Positions 1 to 10,936 of a stretch of DNA of 64,000 nt are shown here, one piece after another. The notes below the pieces were generated by a model. The model did no database searches, was not told the origin of the DNA, and saw only the letters and a program-made list of their open reading frames with translations. The stretch's first letter is position 1. Each line of letters starts with the position of its first letter. The position numbers and the translations under genes are program-made. Source of the DNA: Shinisaurus crocodilurus (taxonomy: Eukaryota; Chordata; Lepidosauria; Squamata; Shinisauridae). The stretch covers positions 42,084,575 through 42,148,574 of the forward strand of contig CM037876.1 in the NCBI GenBank assembly GCA_021292165.1. Direction: 5' to 3'.

Positions 1-91
1 ATGTGGTTCAGCTGTTTGTAAGTAGTGTTGCATGCATCTTTATTCAAAGGGAACTGACAGTTTTGGGTAAAGATCATCATTGCCTTAACAA

Positions 92-165
92 ACATAGCTA
101 ATGGTTAGGAATGCTAGGAATTGCAGTTCAAAACATCAGGAGGGAACCATGGTTGGGGAAGGCTG
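92..165. mobile_element. Half copy of a palindromic hAT MITE
   Basis: The segment reads as the right half of the palindromic family seen complete elsewhere here: an 'aattgcagttcaaaacatc' core, then GGAGGG and a terminal GGTTGGGGAAGGCTG. No left half or target duplication is visible, so it is a truncated, non-coding relic. hAT assignment is by resemblance to copies with 8-bp duplications. Confidence 0.5.
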
Positions 166-263
166 ATTTAAGCCACGAATAAGGAGAAATGTAGATGTAA
201 TTCCTGTTTTCTGTGTCTCCTGAACAAGAAATCGGGTAGGCAGCATCTTTGGAGAGGCAGCCC

Positions 264-309
264 ACCTGATCTCTCACTTTCGGAGATCCCTCAAAGTGAG
301 AGATCGGGT
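264..309. repeat. Hairpin with 17-bp stem
   Basis: Positions 264-280 pair with 293-309 with one mismatch, leaving a 12-nt loop (281-292). The motif ATCGGGTAGGC also occurs just upstream (231-241) and again in the right arm, so the hairpin sits in a short locally repeated module. Function unknown; it may be a MITE relic. Confidence 0.6.
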
Positions 310-1189
310 AGGCGAGCAGGTGGCTTCTCAGAGAGTCCATTCAGTCTCTCACTGCAGCAGACACAGTTTGGAGAGGGAGTGCCACTCAGGTCAGTGGGAA
401 GTGGACTGCCTCCATTCGGGAAGGTTGGCCAACTAGATGGAACAACTGACTGTTCTTCACTGACCATTGCCTATTGTATGTGGTCAAGAAGAATTAAAAT
501 AGGTTCAGTAGCCCTGAGACAACTACTCATAAATTAATGGAAGGTTTATATTCTAAGAATGAAGTTATACAGGGCTGGTTATCATACACTGGAGTCACAT
601 AAATATTGGAGAACAATTCCCTTGTTAAACACAAATATTTTATTAATGATTCTGCACACCATCAGGGAAAGGTAAGTTTCAGGTCAAAATAATAAAAGGA
701 AAAGGAAATGGCTCACATCTTAACTTTATTTTCATTTATAATGGTAATTACTTCTGACATCTGTTTAAGGACCATCCAGTCCTTTAAAGTCTGTTTCCTG
801 GAGAAAGCTGAGCTGGTTTTTGTAGTTTTTACAGCTGAGAGTGTTGGAATGGACTGTTCCTCGAGAATTAGATTAATGAAGATAATGCCACAACAGTTGA
901 GGCCATTTACAAAGGCACATATGGCTGATCTGAAGTAGAAGAAAAGTGACACCATGTGTTAAATTCCTACTTAGAAATTTGATACATAAAACACCACAGC
1001 AAGATCGCTAGTTGCTGTGACTACACCAGTTTTAGCCAATCGCTTTACTCAAATGAAATATAACTTTGAATTAGATAAATAAATGTTTTATCTTTAGGGT
1101 ACCACATTATGGGTTGAAATGGGTTTGTTACTCATTGGCTTCAATTGATATTGCTCTCATGGATCTAACATAGCCTAACATAGATCTAA
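310..1189. other. No gene or classified repeat seen
   Basis: AT-rich sequence with only short chance reading frames (longest about 80 codons, overlapping on both strands) and no recognisable domain, SINE head or terminal inverted repeat. Confidence 0.5.
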
Positions 1190-1264
1190 CATTGGCTGTG
1201 CTGGTTGGGAATGATGGGAGTTGTAATCCAACACCTCTGGAGGCCACCAGGTTGGAGAAGGCTG
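1190..1264. mobile_element. Half copy of a palindromic hAT MITE
   Basis: Contains the right-half signature: GATGGGAGTTGTAATCCAAC, then CTCTGGAGGCCACCAGG and the terminal TTGGAGAAGGCTG. It belongs to the same broad family as 92-165. No left half is present. Non-coding. Confidence 0.6.
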
Positions 1265-1815
1265 ATTTAACATTGATAAATGTACCTGAATGTGTATGTG
1301 TGTGAATTAGTTTTACAAATTATTGATACACTACGGTCTAAGTTCCATTAAGATTTTATGCATTTTCTTATGTAGTTCCCAAATGAGAAGACAATAGGGC
1401 ATGACCATGTCAGCACTCTAAGCAGGGCCAGGCAACTGGGTCTTACCTTCATTTAACTTTCCCCTGATGCTCTGACATACTGTTGTGCTGGGGCATTGTG
1501 GGAAATCAAAATGGTGGCCAAACCCAGCCGCCTGCCTGGTGCTGCTGCCATTCCCCACCACCACCCCACACAAGGAAGCCCCCCCAGGGCCCACGGGCAA
1601 AGGAGAGGACCCTCCAGATGGCACTTTGACTAGGACTGCCTCCTCAAACCTGGAGCCAGCCCTGACTTTGTGTCACTTTAACTGCCAGGGCTCTCACCAA
1701 ATAAATTAATCCTGGGAATCCATAGTCTGGTAAGGTGCTGAGAATTCTCCTAGCCACCATTTCCCTTTCAGAACTACAATTCCCAGTGTTCCCTAGGTAA
1801 GGGGCAGGACTATTA
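1265..1815. other. No gene seen; Pro-rich chance frames
   Basis: GC-richer stretch (about 1420-1700) with overlapping open frames of 68-74 codons on opposite strands, rich in proline and glycine, as expected of C/G-rich DNA. CAGGGCCAGGCAACT at 1425 and AGCCAGCCCTG near 1652 could be decayed hAT ends, but no target duplication supports this. Confidence 0.4.
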
Positions 1816-1905
1816 CAGGGCAAGGCTATGCATGTCTACACAAAAGTAATCCCCTTTGAATTCAATGAGACTTACTCCCAAGTGTGTGTGTATAGGATTG
1901 CAGCC
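1816..1905. mobile_element. PIF/Harbinger-like palindromic MITE
   Basis: A short palindromic element whose core pairs AGTAATCCCCTTTGAATTC with ATGAGACTTACTCCCA. It is flanked by TTA at 1813-1815 and 1906-1908. The 3-bp TTA/TAA duplication recurs at the ends of related copies at 15987, 47154 and 47260 and is the hallmark of PIF/Harbinger elements. Non-coding. Confidence 0.6.
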
Positions 1906-2249
1906 TTAAATCAGTTTAAGACTGCATGTAGCTATGCCCTGTGAGATAAGCTCTTTCAGACATTTGGAGGGGAGGAGTCTGAACTCATATAGTTGCAAGT
2001 TTTGCCCCTGTGTGTTCCATTGCACATCTGCAATGTGCCAACCTGTGCATGTGCCTCTTTCCCTGATCAGGATCCTTGCCTCACAGGGAGAGGTGTGTAC
2101 GCATGTAGGCACATTTCAGGCTTGCGACTGAAGGAACACACACAGGGTGGTGGGTAGAACTTGCTTGCCACTATGATTCTTCTGCTGCTGTGACCTACCG
2201 GTATACACATTAATTGAACACATGGATTCCCTCTCAAACATCCTAAACG

Positions 2250-2320
2250 TGGCTATAGTGACTTGCCAAAGGCCATCTAATAATCTTCATGAGGGAGCAG
2301 GATTTGAACACAAGACTCTC
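2250..2320 (+). mobile_element. MIR/CORE-SINE-like fragment
   Basis: Carries the order typical of the MIR core: GTGACTTGCCAAAGGCCATC, a short spacer, then GAGCAGGATTTGAACACAAG. This resembles the conserved CORE-SINE region of ancient amniote MIRs. Head and tail are not recognisable. Assigned by memory of the family, so moderate confidence. Confidence 0.5.
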
Positions 2321-2819
2321 ATGTTGAAAACTAATGACCAGAAACATGACTTACCTAGAGGCCGCCATGCATCAACAGCAAGGTTTGATCCATTATTGAT
2401 TTGTTTAACCCTAGCGCTTCTCTTTTCCTGTTTATTTCTCTTCTTTGTGTTATTCCTACTTTATTGCATTCAAAAGACACCCAACGTCTTTGTTCTGAAA
2501 CATCAACTGGGGATGGCCAACGTCAGACATTCTTTCTGAAATGATTCCCAAGACAAATATATTGTATCAGTATCAGGCTTTTCCTCAAGATTATTTTTCT
2601 TTTTACTAAGAATCTCGGAGGGGAAAAATAGCACTCTGGCTATGACAGGGAGCAGATGCAGATGGAGCAAATTCCATTTCCTGTTCAATTCCACTCTCCT
2701 GTATGTATCCTCCATCTGGGGGTCGGTACACCCTGCAGAGCTCAGATCTAAAGGGAAACTCTGCACTGGAACTTTTTGTTTTGTTTTTATAGTTGCCCTT
2801 TCCTTAATCTCCATCAGTG
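2321..2819. other. No gene seen
   Basis: Open frames of 103-105 codons on opposite strands lack any recognised domain. The plus-strand frame has a Leu/Phe-rich run that looks membrane-like, but this is also what a T/C-rich stretch gives by chance. Confidence 0.4.
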
Positions 2820-3303
2820 AAAACTCTGGGAGGATAGGGTTAAAAGGAGTCAGTCCTAAACTGATTAGGACAAAGCAGAGTTTCCTCCTTAAGCGCAGCC
2901 TGCTTTATTGAAACTGGTTTCACCACGTGAGTTGCTAAACTCTTGTCTCTTAAGGCTATTAAAAGGAATGGAATGTCCACCCAAGGTTTAAACTAAAGAC
3001 ATTTATCAGTTCTTTCTTACAGATCACTCGCATATATGCAGGAGATACATATAGGCAGATTAGTTTCATTATAGAAGTTCTATGGCTACGAGCCAGCTTG
3101 GATTTGCATCCTCCCATGTTGGGAGAGCAGAGAGCAACCTAACTTCCACAAAGAAGCAGGAAGTAAGTAGAGAGCAGCAGAGCTTGGGCCAGAGAGGCCG
3201 GAAGTGGGAGGAGAGGATTCTTTAGTTAGCCCATTCCTCCCACTCCAATCAGTGGTTACATCACTTTGTTGATTTTAAGCAGGCAATATTACTATTTCCA
3301 ACA
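2820..3303 (-). mobile_element. Possible solo LTR (unclassified)
   Basis: Read on the minus strand the stretch begins TGTTGGAAATAG, has an AATAAA signal (complement near 2906-2912) followed by a G/T-containing stretch, and ends near TTTCA. TG...CA ends plus an internal polyadenylation signal suggest a long terminal repeat. No coding region, primer-binding site or convincing target duplication was seen. It could equally be another dispersed repeat. Confidence 0.3.
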
Positions 3304-4159
3304 AAAAACCTGGTAAAGGACTCAGTTTTAGCGGTGTAAAAAAAGGAAGCAGTCTCTTAGTTTGTTGTGAATAAATGTTTTGTTCATCCTCAGCTGTGAT
3401 GGTCTGGAGTATAGAAGCTTAAAGTTAAACACAAGTATAATATTTTGAGAAATCATCATGGCTACCTTTACTAGATTAAACTTGTAATGCAAGCAATAAT
3501 TATGCTTGATGAGGAGAGAAATGTACTACCCAGTCACTAGTTGTGCAAAACAATTCCCTAGTAGAGACCATGCTCCTAGCAAATGGAGGTACCAAAAATC
3601 AAAAGAAACCCTTAACTCCTATGGTTAATTGTGGCTCTGATCTACAAGCCAATTGAGGGCGCAATCCTATGGCCCTCCGACCCTGCCTGGGGGCCATAGG
3701 ATAGGTCAGACTCCCCACTGCGACCTCGGAAATCCCTTCCAAGGTCGCAGCAGGGACTCTGCCAGTGAAGCGCCATCCCCCCCACCTCACCATCAGCGTG
3801 GTTCTTTCCACGCTGGCTGGGAACCAAAGATGAAAGATCGTCTTCAGTTCCGGGAGGGGAGGAGCGAGGTGTTTGAATATGTGATGAGAAGATGTCAACT
3901 CTGCAGGGAGGTGTTTTTTTAAAGTTGACTGCCCAGTAAAGAGCTAAGATAGACTGTTGTAGTCTAGTTAAAGGGCAAAGGCAGAAACCAAGCTTCTCTG
4001 AGAAGTCAGGGGGCAAAGTTTAGTGGAACAAACCACTTAGTGGAATCAGGGCAAGAAGTGCTGGACGATGCCTAGCCCTAGCAATGTTATAAATTCCATT
4101 CTCTCTGATGGCTAGGACATTCTACAGTTAACTGATTTAACTGATGCTTGCTAGGGACT
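3304..4159. other. No gene; one Harbinger-like relic
   Basis: Open frames of 89-124 codons near 3600-4016 overlap on both strands and show no domain. At 3656-3710, GGGCGCAATCCTATGGCC is followed by its near complement GGGGGCCATAGGAT, resembling the left end of the GC-rich element at 63031-63476. Confidence 0.4.
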
Positions 4160-4400
4160 AGGAATGTAACCGCTCGCCTCGGGGGGGTGGTGTAGCGGGC
4201 CGAAATCAGCCCCGCTCACGCCCCCCCCCGAGACTCGCGGGCCTTACCGGGTCCTGGCCCCACTCGTCTCTCTGCAACGAGCTGCCCGTGCCCGCCGCAA
4301 TGGTCAGTCGCGTCACTTGCAGCCGTGACGGGACCCCGCGCTGGCGCGATGGGACCCTGCACTGCGTCTTTTCCGTAGAAAACAAGGCAACAGGGCTTAA
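4160..4400. repeat. GC-rich dispersed element fragment
   Basis: Abrupt rise in GC content relative to flanks, with CGCTCGCCTCGGGGGG, GCGTCACTTGCAGCCGTGACG and CAACAGGGCTTAAA. The last two motifs recur in the GC-rich palindrome at 44215-44610, so both probably belong to one non-autonomous family. The ends are not defined. Confidence 0.45.
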
Positions 4401-4779
4401 AATGGCCATTTTATGCCAAGCTTGCATAACTGAATTTCAGATCAAGCTGTATGAATTCCGGGATATTTTACTTGCTCAGTTACCTGCTGAAATAAAGATT
4501 TCAAATAGGTATTAAATAAATAAATGTTCCAACTGTACATATTATTTGCCGCAGTTTTATCTGGTAAAGCAAATGATTAGAGTACATATTATTTGAACTG
4601 CTCACACTATTTAAAGAATTCATTTATTTGAATGCTCCAAATAAGGATTTTACACATTTGTAGACAGGATGGCCTAAGGCTTAGGGTAAGAAAAAAGAGG
4701 TTGGTGAAGCAGAGGGTCTAGGAAAGAAGTAGCCAAGGGCCTAGGAAACACGCGTCAAAGGAATCAGAGGGCTCTAGAG
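4401..4779. other. No gene or classified repeat seen
   Basis: AT-rich spacer between the GC-rich element and the next MITE; no domain, SINE head or inverted terminal repeat recognised. Confidence 0.45.
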
Positions 4780-4915
4780 CAGGGGTGGGCAACTTGTGGC
4801 CCTCCACGTGTTCTGGCCTACAACTCCCATGATCCCTCACCATTGGCTATGCTAACTAGGGCTCATGGGAGTTGTAGGCCAGAACATCTGGAGGGCCATG
4901 AGTTGCTCATCCCTG
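4780..4915. mobile_element. hAT MITE with perfect 8-bp duplication
   Basis: Begins CAGGGGTGGGCAACTTGTGG and ends with the near complement GAGTTGCTCATCCCTG; the interior is palindromic around ACAACTCCCATGATCC. It is flanked by CTCTAGAG at 4772-4779 and 4916-4923. An 8-bp duplication with CAG...CTG ends is diagnostic of the hAT superfamily. It has no coding capacity and would need a transposase in trans. Confidence 0.9.
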
Positions 4916-5067
4916 CTCTAGAGGATTGGAGCAATAAATATCTCACAAGAATTACAGGTGGACAGGTCTGTAAGGCAGAGTGACATACTGTTTTGGGGGG
5001 AAACCCACACAGCCAAATATCCAGCTGCATACTTACAATACTGTGAGATGCCACAGAGAGCCTAGCG

Positions 5068-5381
5068 CAGGACTCTCCAACCTTGGGTCCCCAGATGTTG
5101 CTGGCCTACAGCTCCCAGCCAGGACCGGTGCAAGGCAGTTTGGTGCCCTAGGCAAGATCAGATATTTAGCGCCCCCCCTTCCCACTTGAGCCCTCCCTCC
5201 CTCCCTCCAGCCCTATGCTCCTGGCGCCCCCTTTAGCCCGGCGCCCTAGGCAGCTGCCTAGTTGGCCTAATGGTAGCACCGGCCCTGCTCCCAGCATACC
5301 CAGGCAGCATGGCTAATGGCAAGGGATTCTGGGAGCTGTAGTCCAGCAACATCTCTAGGGACCCAAGGTTGGAGAGCCCTG
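5068..5381. mobile_element. hAT MITE interrupted by another hAT element
   Basis: Ends are CAGGACTCTCCAACCTTGGG and CCAAGGTTGGAGAGCCCTG; flanks GCCTAGCG (5060-5067) and GCCTAGTG (5382-5389) match at 7 of 8 positions. This is the family also at 15316, 17628, 30495 and 57732. Its palindromic interior is split by the element at 5120-5287. Confidence 0.85.
5120..5287. mobile_element. Nested hAT MITE
   Basis: Begins CAGGACCGGTGCAAGG and ends TAGCACCGGCCCTG, with GCCCTAGGCA repeated in inverted orientation inside. CTCCCAGC flanks both sides (5112-5119 and 5288-5295), a perfect 8-bp duplication. It inserted into the older MITE at 5068-5381, so it is the younger of the two. Confidence 0.88.
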
Positions 5382-5837
5382 GCCTAGTGGAACATGGTGA
5401 CTTGTTTACACTAATGGTCCCTGCAACACTCAAGGAATACTTTGGGGGCATCTCACACCCTAGTATGGCTGTTGCCACAGGAAAGGGCTGCCTAGACTGG
5501 GTGATATCACAGATATTCACATGAATATGTGAAATGTGGCACAATTGATTTTGCACTGTTAAGTACACAGACAGGACCATTCAATATAGGGTGTGAAAAA
5601 TCATGGCCCACTAGAACCACACCCTCCCAACATTTCAGGAAAGAAAATAGGAACACACAAGTAAAGTAGTAAACTGCTGTGATTCTGATAGGCTTCACTT
5701 GCTCCTACGTTGCTGGAAAATGGCTGCTGGATTTGAGCCCAATTTGAGCATGATGTACTGAACTGTGTCCTGAATATGCGTATTAGCTTTGATTCTACAA
5801 AGCATACATCACTGAGTAATACATTTTGCTATCCCCT

Positions 5838-5888
5838 ATAATAATAATAATAATAATAATAATAAAATAAATAATAAATAAATAAACT
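5838..5888. repeat. (ATA)n/(AATA)n microsatellite
   Basis: ATA repeated about nine times, then AATA/AAT units. It may be the tail of an undetected retroelement, but no body was recognised upstream. Confidence 0.9.
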
Positions 5889-7096
5889 AGCCACTCAAGA
5901 AGTGTGACCTATATGTAAGAAGTTGATTCCAAACTGAATTCCCCTCCTTTCTTCCAAACTTACTTTACCCACACTCTGCCTCTAAGGCAGATCCTCTTGC
6001 TCAAGGGCCAATCGCTTGGAACATCTGACACTTCTCAGCTGGCCGTGCCCCCCCCCCCGCCCCTAGCTGACTCTGCAGCCTAGGATTAATGACACCTGAT
6101 GCACCCTCCTCCTCCTCAACATGCTCCGTTGGCCTTCCTGATGGAGTCTGGAGTTGCTTCACTCCCAAATACCGCCTGGCTTATTCCTGAGTCCCCTGGC
6201 CTTGACATCTCAGCTGCGGCTTCCCCCCCCCCCCCTCTGGCTCAGAATCAGTTCCCAGATCCCTTGAAGGCACTTTTGCAGGAGCAATGGCCCCAGTTCC
6301 TACATATACCATGGCCTACTTGAGATGATCAGGTGTCGTGCATGAGCGGAGCCCACCTCTTCCCCTTTTACCCCACAACCCATGATCAGCTACTTTGTAG
6401 GTTGTGGAGTGTGTGACGTGCGAACCTGGACGACTGGGTTGTTGTTTAGGGACTGAACAATCAGTCAGGATAATATTTATATAATATATCTCTAATGCTG
6501 AAATTTCTAAAAATAAAATAAAAGTTCATGTTTATTTAAATCTTCCAAAAAAAACACACACACACCATCTAACACTGCGTAATATTAATCCCTTTAGTTT
6601 ACTTTTTTTCTGAGATGTTTATACAACACAGTACTGAAATGTGGAAGGGGAAAAAAAGTGTGAGACTGATATCCACCTCATAGGCATTTGTTCTAAATTT
6701 CGTAAAATACATTATTTAACATGGATTTACAGTGCAATCCTATCTTTGTCTTATACTTTCTGGTCGAGGAGAGTGATTGCTATACACAGTTCACTTGTGG
6801 GGGTGATTTCTGCTCACATTGTTCCATAGCTCCATCAGGGTAACCTGTGCCTGTACCCAGCATGGAGGTGCGCTGATGGGGATATGTATGATATGCTGCT
6901 TTCAAAGCTACAGGAGCCCTATACTGCTGGTATAATTCTCTCCACAGGCTGGCAGGGAATGATGAGCATTGCAGACTAACGCAAATGGAGGGTACCAGGT
7001 TGGGAACGGCTGAAATAGATGGGGGGGGGGACCCATTATTTCAAGAATGGGAATCTGAAATGCTGAATTACTGCAGCACAAACTGACCGTCAAGTA
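5889..7096. other. No gene; unclassified sequence
   Basis: Contains C-runs at about 6049 and 6224, a proline-rich chance frame (6099-6323), and a weak half-MITE resemblance near 6945-7014 (GGGTACCAGGTTGGGAACGG). No domain or defined repeat boundary was found. Confidence 0.4.
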
Positions 7097-7689
7097 GATG
7101 CGCTCTACATGGGGTTACCCTGGAAGACGGTTCGGAAGCTACAGCTGGTACAGAACGCAGCGGCTTGCCTGGTTAAAGGCAGCCGCCAGCGTGATCACTC
7201 CAGTGCTTAAGGAGTTGCACTGGCTACCAGTTGCTTGCCGAGCTGAATTCAAGGTGTTGGTTTTGACCTTTAAAACCCTATTAACGGCTTCTGTCCAGTT
7301 TATCTCAAGGAGCGCCTCCAGCAACATCAAGCAGGCCGCTCAACAAGATCTGCCACGGATGGCCTTCTCCTTGTCCCAGCAGCCACAGCAGCCAGGCTGG
7401 AGGGGACTAGGAAGAGGGCCTTCTCTGTGGCAGCCCCCAAGTTATGGAACTCCCTCCCTAGTGACCTTTGCCATGTCCCTTCCGTGATGAGCTTCCACTG
7501 TGCATTAAAAATGTATTTCAGGCAGGAATATGGGGTGGGTTAGGATTTTTTTTTTAAAAAAATTCTATACTATTTTAATTGTGTTATGTTTGTTTTATTA
7601 TTGTATTGTTTGGATTGTTCATCGCCCAGGGTGGCTGGGTGACCGGCCAGATGGGCGATTCACAAATGTAATAAATAAATAAATAAATA
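7097..7689 (+). mobile_element. L2/CR1-group LINE 3' end (RT C-terminus plus 3' UTR)
   Basis: From 7097 the plus strand reads DALYMGLPWKTVRKLQLVQN and, after a frame change, LKELHWLPVACRAEFKVLVL, the conserved C-terminal block after the reverse-transcriptase domain in L2/CR1-group LINEs. A further degenerate block (SLWQPPSYGTPS) follows. The 3' UTR ends in AATAAATAAATAAAT. The same 3' UTR (GGGTGGGTTAGGATTTT, then a CGCCCAGGGTGGC-like block) appears inverted at 50805-51000. 5'-truncated and frameshifted, so a dead copy. Confidence 0.85.
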
Positions 7690-7846
7690 TGATATATTGG
7701 TGTCTCTCTCAGTTCTCATAATGGAGGCAGGATGGCGCATCCCATATGTTTTGTGGCTTAGTTTACTTATATGGCAATACATGAGTAGGTAAAAACAAAA
7801 CAAAAACTAAACATGTTTGCCAGTTTTAAATCATTTCACATATTAA

Positions 7847-7987
7847 AGGTGCAATCCTATGCATGTTTAGTTGGGGGGGGGGGGAAGTCCTACAACTCCC
7901 AGCATTGCCCAGCCAGCTACAGCTGCCCGGAGAATGCTGGGAATTATAGGACTGTTTTCCGTCTAAACATACATAGGATTGTGCACA
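7847..7987. mobile_element. Harbinger-like palindromic MITE
   Basis: AGGTGCAATCCTATGCATG at the left is mirrored by CATACATAGGATTGTGCAC at the right, with CTACAACTCCCAGCATT mirrored by AATGCTGGGAATTATAG inside. Same family as 13093-13225 and 47260-47355. A clean 3-bp duplication is not visible at this copy. Confidence 0.75.
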
Positions 7988-8280
7988 AAACTATTTTAAA
8001 CTATTTAAAACACACACGCAATAGCATGTTTCTGTTACAAATATTGAGATGATAATATAGTAAATATTTAAGTGAGTACGGTGGGAAAGAATCCCTAACC
8101 TTGTGGGTTTTGAGGCTCAGCAGCAGCCAGATTTCAAGCAGTGGCATATTGGCTTTCCTGGGTGTGAAAAAGCAGCTTCTTTGTTTTCAGTGGGACCATG
8201 CCAGAGCCAGATGGATGTTCCATATCTTTGCCCCCGCCCCTTGTATCAACCAGAAATGAGCTCAAGCGATTCTCCCCCTG

Positions 8281-8311
8281 ACCCGCACGCACGCACGCAC
8301 GCACGCACACA
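8281..8311. repeat. (CACG)n microsatellite
   Basis: CGCA/CACG tetranucleotide repeated about six times, passing into CACACA. Confidence 0.85.
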
Positions 8312-8535
8312 CTTGTATCAACCAGAAATGACCTCAAGCAATATTTTTTTTTACTAGCCATGGGGGCACATGGGAGGAAAGTTACGAGTAGTTGTACAGC
8401 TCTAGGAAGACTCCGCAGTAAACGGTGGCTACATGCCAGATTTGAGGCGGTCCTGGTGGGCTCCCCTGCAAACTTGCCAGGGCAGTGGTGGGGTAGGCAG
8501 TGAGCAGCAGTGAGTGGGGACGGGTATTTATAGAG

Positions 8536-8690
8536 TTTCATAGATCATAGAGTTGGAAGGAGCCTACAAGGCCATCGAGTCCAACCCCCTGCTCAATGCA
8601 GGAAACTAGAGGAGGGGTCTCCCATCCAAGTAATAACCAGGCTTGACCCTGCTTAGCTTTCCACACTCAGACAAGCTGAGCCAGCCAAAC
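8536..8690 (-). mobile_element. 5S rRNA-derived SINE with CR1-like tail
   Basis: On the minus strand the head carries the 5S rRNA internal promoter: GGAAAGCTAAGCAGGGTC (A box) and CTGGTTATTACTTGGATGGG (C box), then GAGACC. After a short linker the tail reads GGTTGGACTCGATGGCCTTG...CTCCTTCCAACTC and ends in a CTATGA repeat, matching the CR1 LINE 3' end style. Other copies lie at 32289-32466 and 59189-59349. It has no coding capacity. Confidence 0.85.
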
Positions 8691-8766
8691 ACTGCCCACT
8701 GTGGTGGAGCACAGCCCGGCACTCCAAAGAAAAGCAATATGTGAGACGGCTGCAGCTGCCACACTG

Positions 8767-8962
8767 AGAGCCAGCGTGGCGTAGTGGTGAGAGTGTTGGA
8801 CGGGGACTCGGGAGATCCGGGTTCCAGTCCCCACTCGGCTGTGAAGCTCACCAGATGACTTTGGGCCAATCACTGTCTCTCAGCCTAACCTACCTCACAG
8901 GGTTGTTGTGAGAATAAAATGGAGAGGAGGAGGACCATGTAAGTTAAAGCTGAATAAATAAT
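8767..8962 (+). mobile_element. tRNA-derived SINE (family A, Sauria-SINE-like)
   Basis: Head GAGCCAGCGTGGCGTAGTGG contains a pol III A box and GATCCGGGTTCCAGTCCCCA the B box. The body includes GACTTTGGGCCAATCACTG and CCTACCTCACAGGGTTGTTG, then an AATAAATAAT tail. Other copies: 14290, 23447 (minus), 51497 (minus), 55126, 63532. Established as a squamate-type tRNA SINE; the exact subfamily is not resolved. Confidence 0.9.
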
Positions 8963-9040
8963 GGGTTAGAACTAAAAGTGCACTTCCACATGCAAAAGGC
9001 ACCTTTTGCTCACAGAAGAGCTGTTCTACACCTCTCACTA

Positions 9041-9386
9041 AGGGCTTTTGTACACGAGGCTGTTAATCCACTGCATCTACTTTTAGTTTCATTGCAGAAT
9101 TGAGATCTGAACACTACACGAGGAGACTTTCCTTTCCTGCTTTTCTGCTACATAACCTCTAGGTGGCACTGTGGCATAGCAGAATAGCACACATACACAA
9201 GCGGAAATCCTGCTTTCTTTTGCCAGTCGGAAATAATACCTCATTTTCCTGCTCTAAAAAAACTCATGGAAAGGACTGTTTACAAACAGAAGTGAAACTG
9301 GAGGGCCACGTCGTCGCCTAAAGAACCTGTAAACAACCATGACTCGGGAATGACAAGTGCATGACAAATGTCTCATGTAGAAAAGC
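9041..9386. mobile_element. Non-autonomous DNA element, family M
   Basis: Left end AGGGCTTTTGTACACGAGGC is mirrored by the right end GTCTCATGTAGAAAAGCTCT. About 345 bp, non-coding. A second copy at 12149-12516 shares the internal text (GGCTGTTAATCC, CCTCTAGGTGGCACTGTG, AAAGAACCTGTAAACAACCA), so boundaries are reliable. No clear target duplication, so superfamily unresolved. Confidence 0.75.
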
Positions 9387-10711
9387 TCTCAAGCATTGGC
9401 CAAGAAAAGTCCAGACTAAATCCAAAGAATCTGCATGCGCACAATTTATTGCACAACTTCCCCCCCCCCCCAAGTGGAGGCAGGAGAACTAGTATTTTAC
9501 ATGTGTGTGAGTTCTTGTGCAAAGTCTTCTTCAAGCATTTGTGGAACAGCACTTGCAGTTATTTTCCTTCCACATATAGTTCCTTGGACCCAACCCTATG
9601 GCTACTATGATCATGATGATGATAGATACTTTGCCACATAATTTTATAGAACAACAGTGCTTGTATAAACTGGGTAACATATTTAGTTTTTAAGTTTTCC
9701 AGATTAGGTAAAATAAAATTGAAGAAATGTCCAGGTCCTAATCTGCTCCCCGCCCCCGAATACAAGCTAAAATGTAGCACCCCTGTTTCAGTCCTTGCAT
9801 ATGTGTAAACTATAGCAAAACATGTTGAACAAAGGCACCCTGCTCCTAATGTGTATGTATCTTCCAAATAAAAGGGGGTAGTGTTTTTATAACTATCAAT
9901 TCCTGTGCTATGGAGAATGTCTTCAAATAGGACTGGAAAGAAGTTTATCACAGCAAACAGATCTGATTCCCTTAAAAGGAAGCAGCTTCGTTTTTCTTCT
10001 GCCTCTCTGGAGAACTGGCTACAAACTGGGAATTGTTATTGTATGACTCATTGGAGGACCATAGCTACACAGAGTTCAGATAGGCTTTTTAATAAAACAG
10101 ACCCCAGATTACTGGAAGGCAGCCTTTTCGTTAAGGAGGAAAATCTCAAACTGTTTCAAGACAACATCATAATATGAACTTTCTGTAAAACAGCAACAGC
10201 CAAGATGGAGTTAAAATCCCAGATGCTGGTCTTAACTGGACTGGGGAAAATTCCACCCCTTGCAAAGGAAATTCTGCACTGATGTTTTACAGCTCTGCTA
10301 ATCAAGGGGGTGGTGCAGGATTTTATATATGCAAGCATGCAAACCACTGAGAACTGATAATAAGCACATGAGTAGTTAGAGTTATACATAGGTCATCCAG
10401 CTGTGCTAGGATATTGCCGTTTCTCTCCTCTCCTTCCACTGTGGCTTCCTTAGACCCTCGAGGTAACAAAAACACAACATGTCATAGTCTGGATTTGATT
10501 TCCATCCCTAAAATGTACTTCATGCTAATACATATAAAGCATCTGTGTATAAAATCCTGCAGTAAAATCTTTTCAGACCACCAGACTGCCCACCATCACA
10601 CCCATCGCCACAGCTGCCTTCCCCTTTGCCCCCTGGCAAACTCACAGGACGGTGGGGGACCATGGCACTGCTTGCCCAGGCCCCCTCCAGATCCTGTTCT
10701 GTTCACAATGA
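9387..10711. other. No gene or classified repeat seen
   Basis: The largest open frame (130 codons, minus strand, 9559-9951) shows no recognisable domain and is cysteine-scattered. A poly-C run lies at about 9461. This may be unique sequence. Confidence 0.4.
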
Positions 10712-10827
10712 CTGGATTCAGGCAACATGATAACCCACACTCAAGGGTTGAGTATGGGTTGAGTGTGGGTTGTCATTGAACCATGGGTTGCTGTTGAAAC
10801 ATGGGTTATCATGTTGTCTGAACCCAG
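10712..10827. mobile_element. Palindromic MITE, TGGGTTCAGACAACA family
   Basis: Left CTGGATTCAGGCAACATGAT is mirrored by right ATCATGTTGTCTGAACCCAG. The whole unit folds on itself. A second copy lies at 10937-11041, in tandem. Non-coding; superfamily not established. Confidence 0.75.
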
Positions 10828-10936
10828 CTGCGCTAACAAGCCATGGCTTGTTAACCACGAACAACCCATGAAGAGAACCCATGGCTTGTTGTTGGGTTGT
10901 GAAGTGTGGTTTGTTCATCATGGTTTGTTATCTTGG

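Noticed and set aside
231..310. CRISPR-like repeat
   Set aside because: Only two diverged ATCGGGTAGGC repeats, no regular spacer array, and the sequence is vertebrate.
3599..4016. Possible minus-strand gene (99- and 124-codon frames)
   Set aside because: Two overlapping frames with stops between, no recognisable motif, and a DNA-element relic beneath.
6945..7014. Half hAT MITE
   Set aside because: Only GGGTACCAGGTTGGGAACGG resembles the family end; the core is not recognisable.
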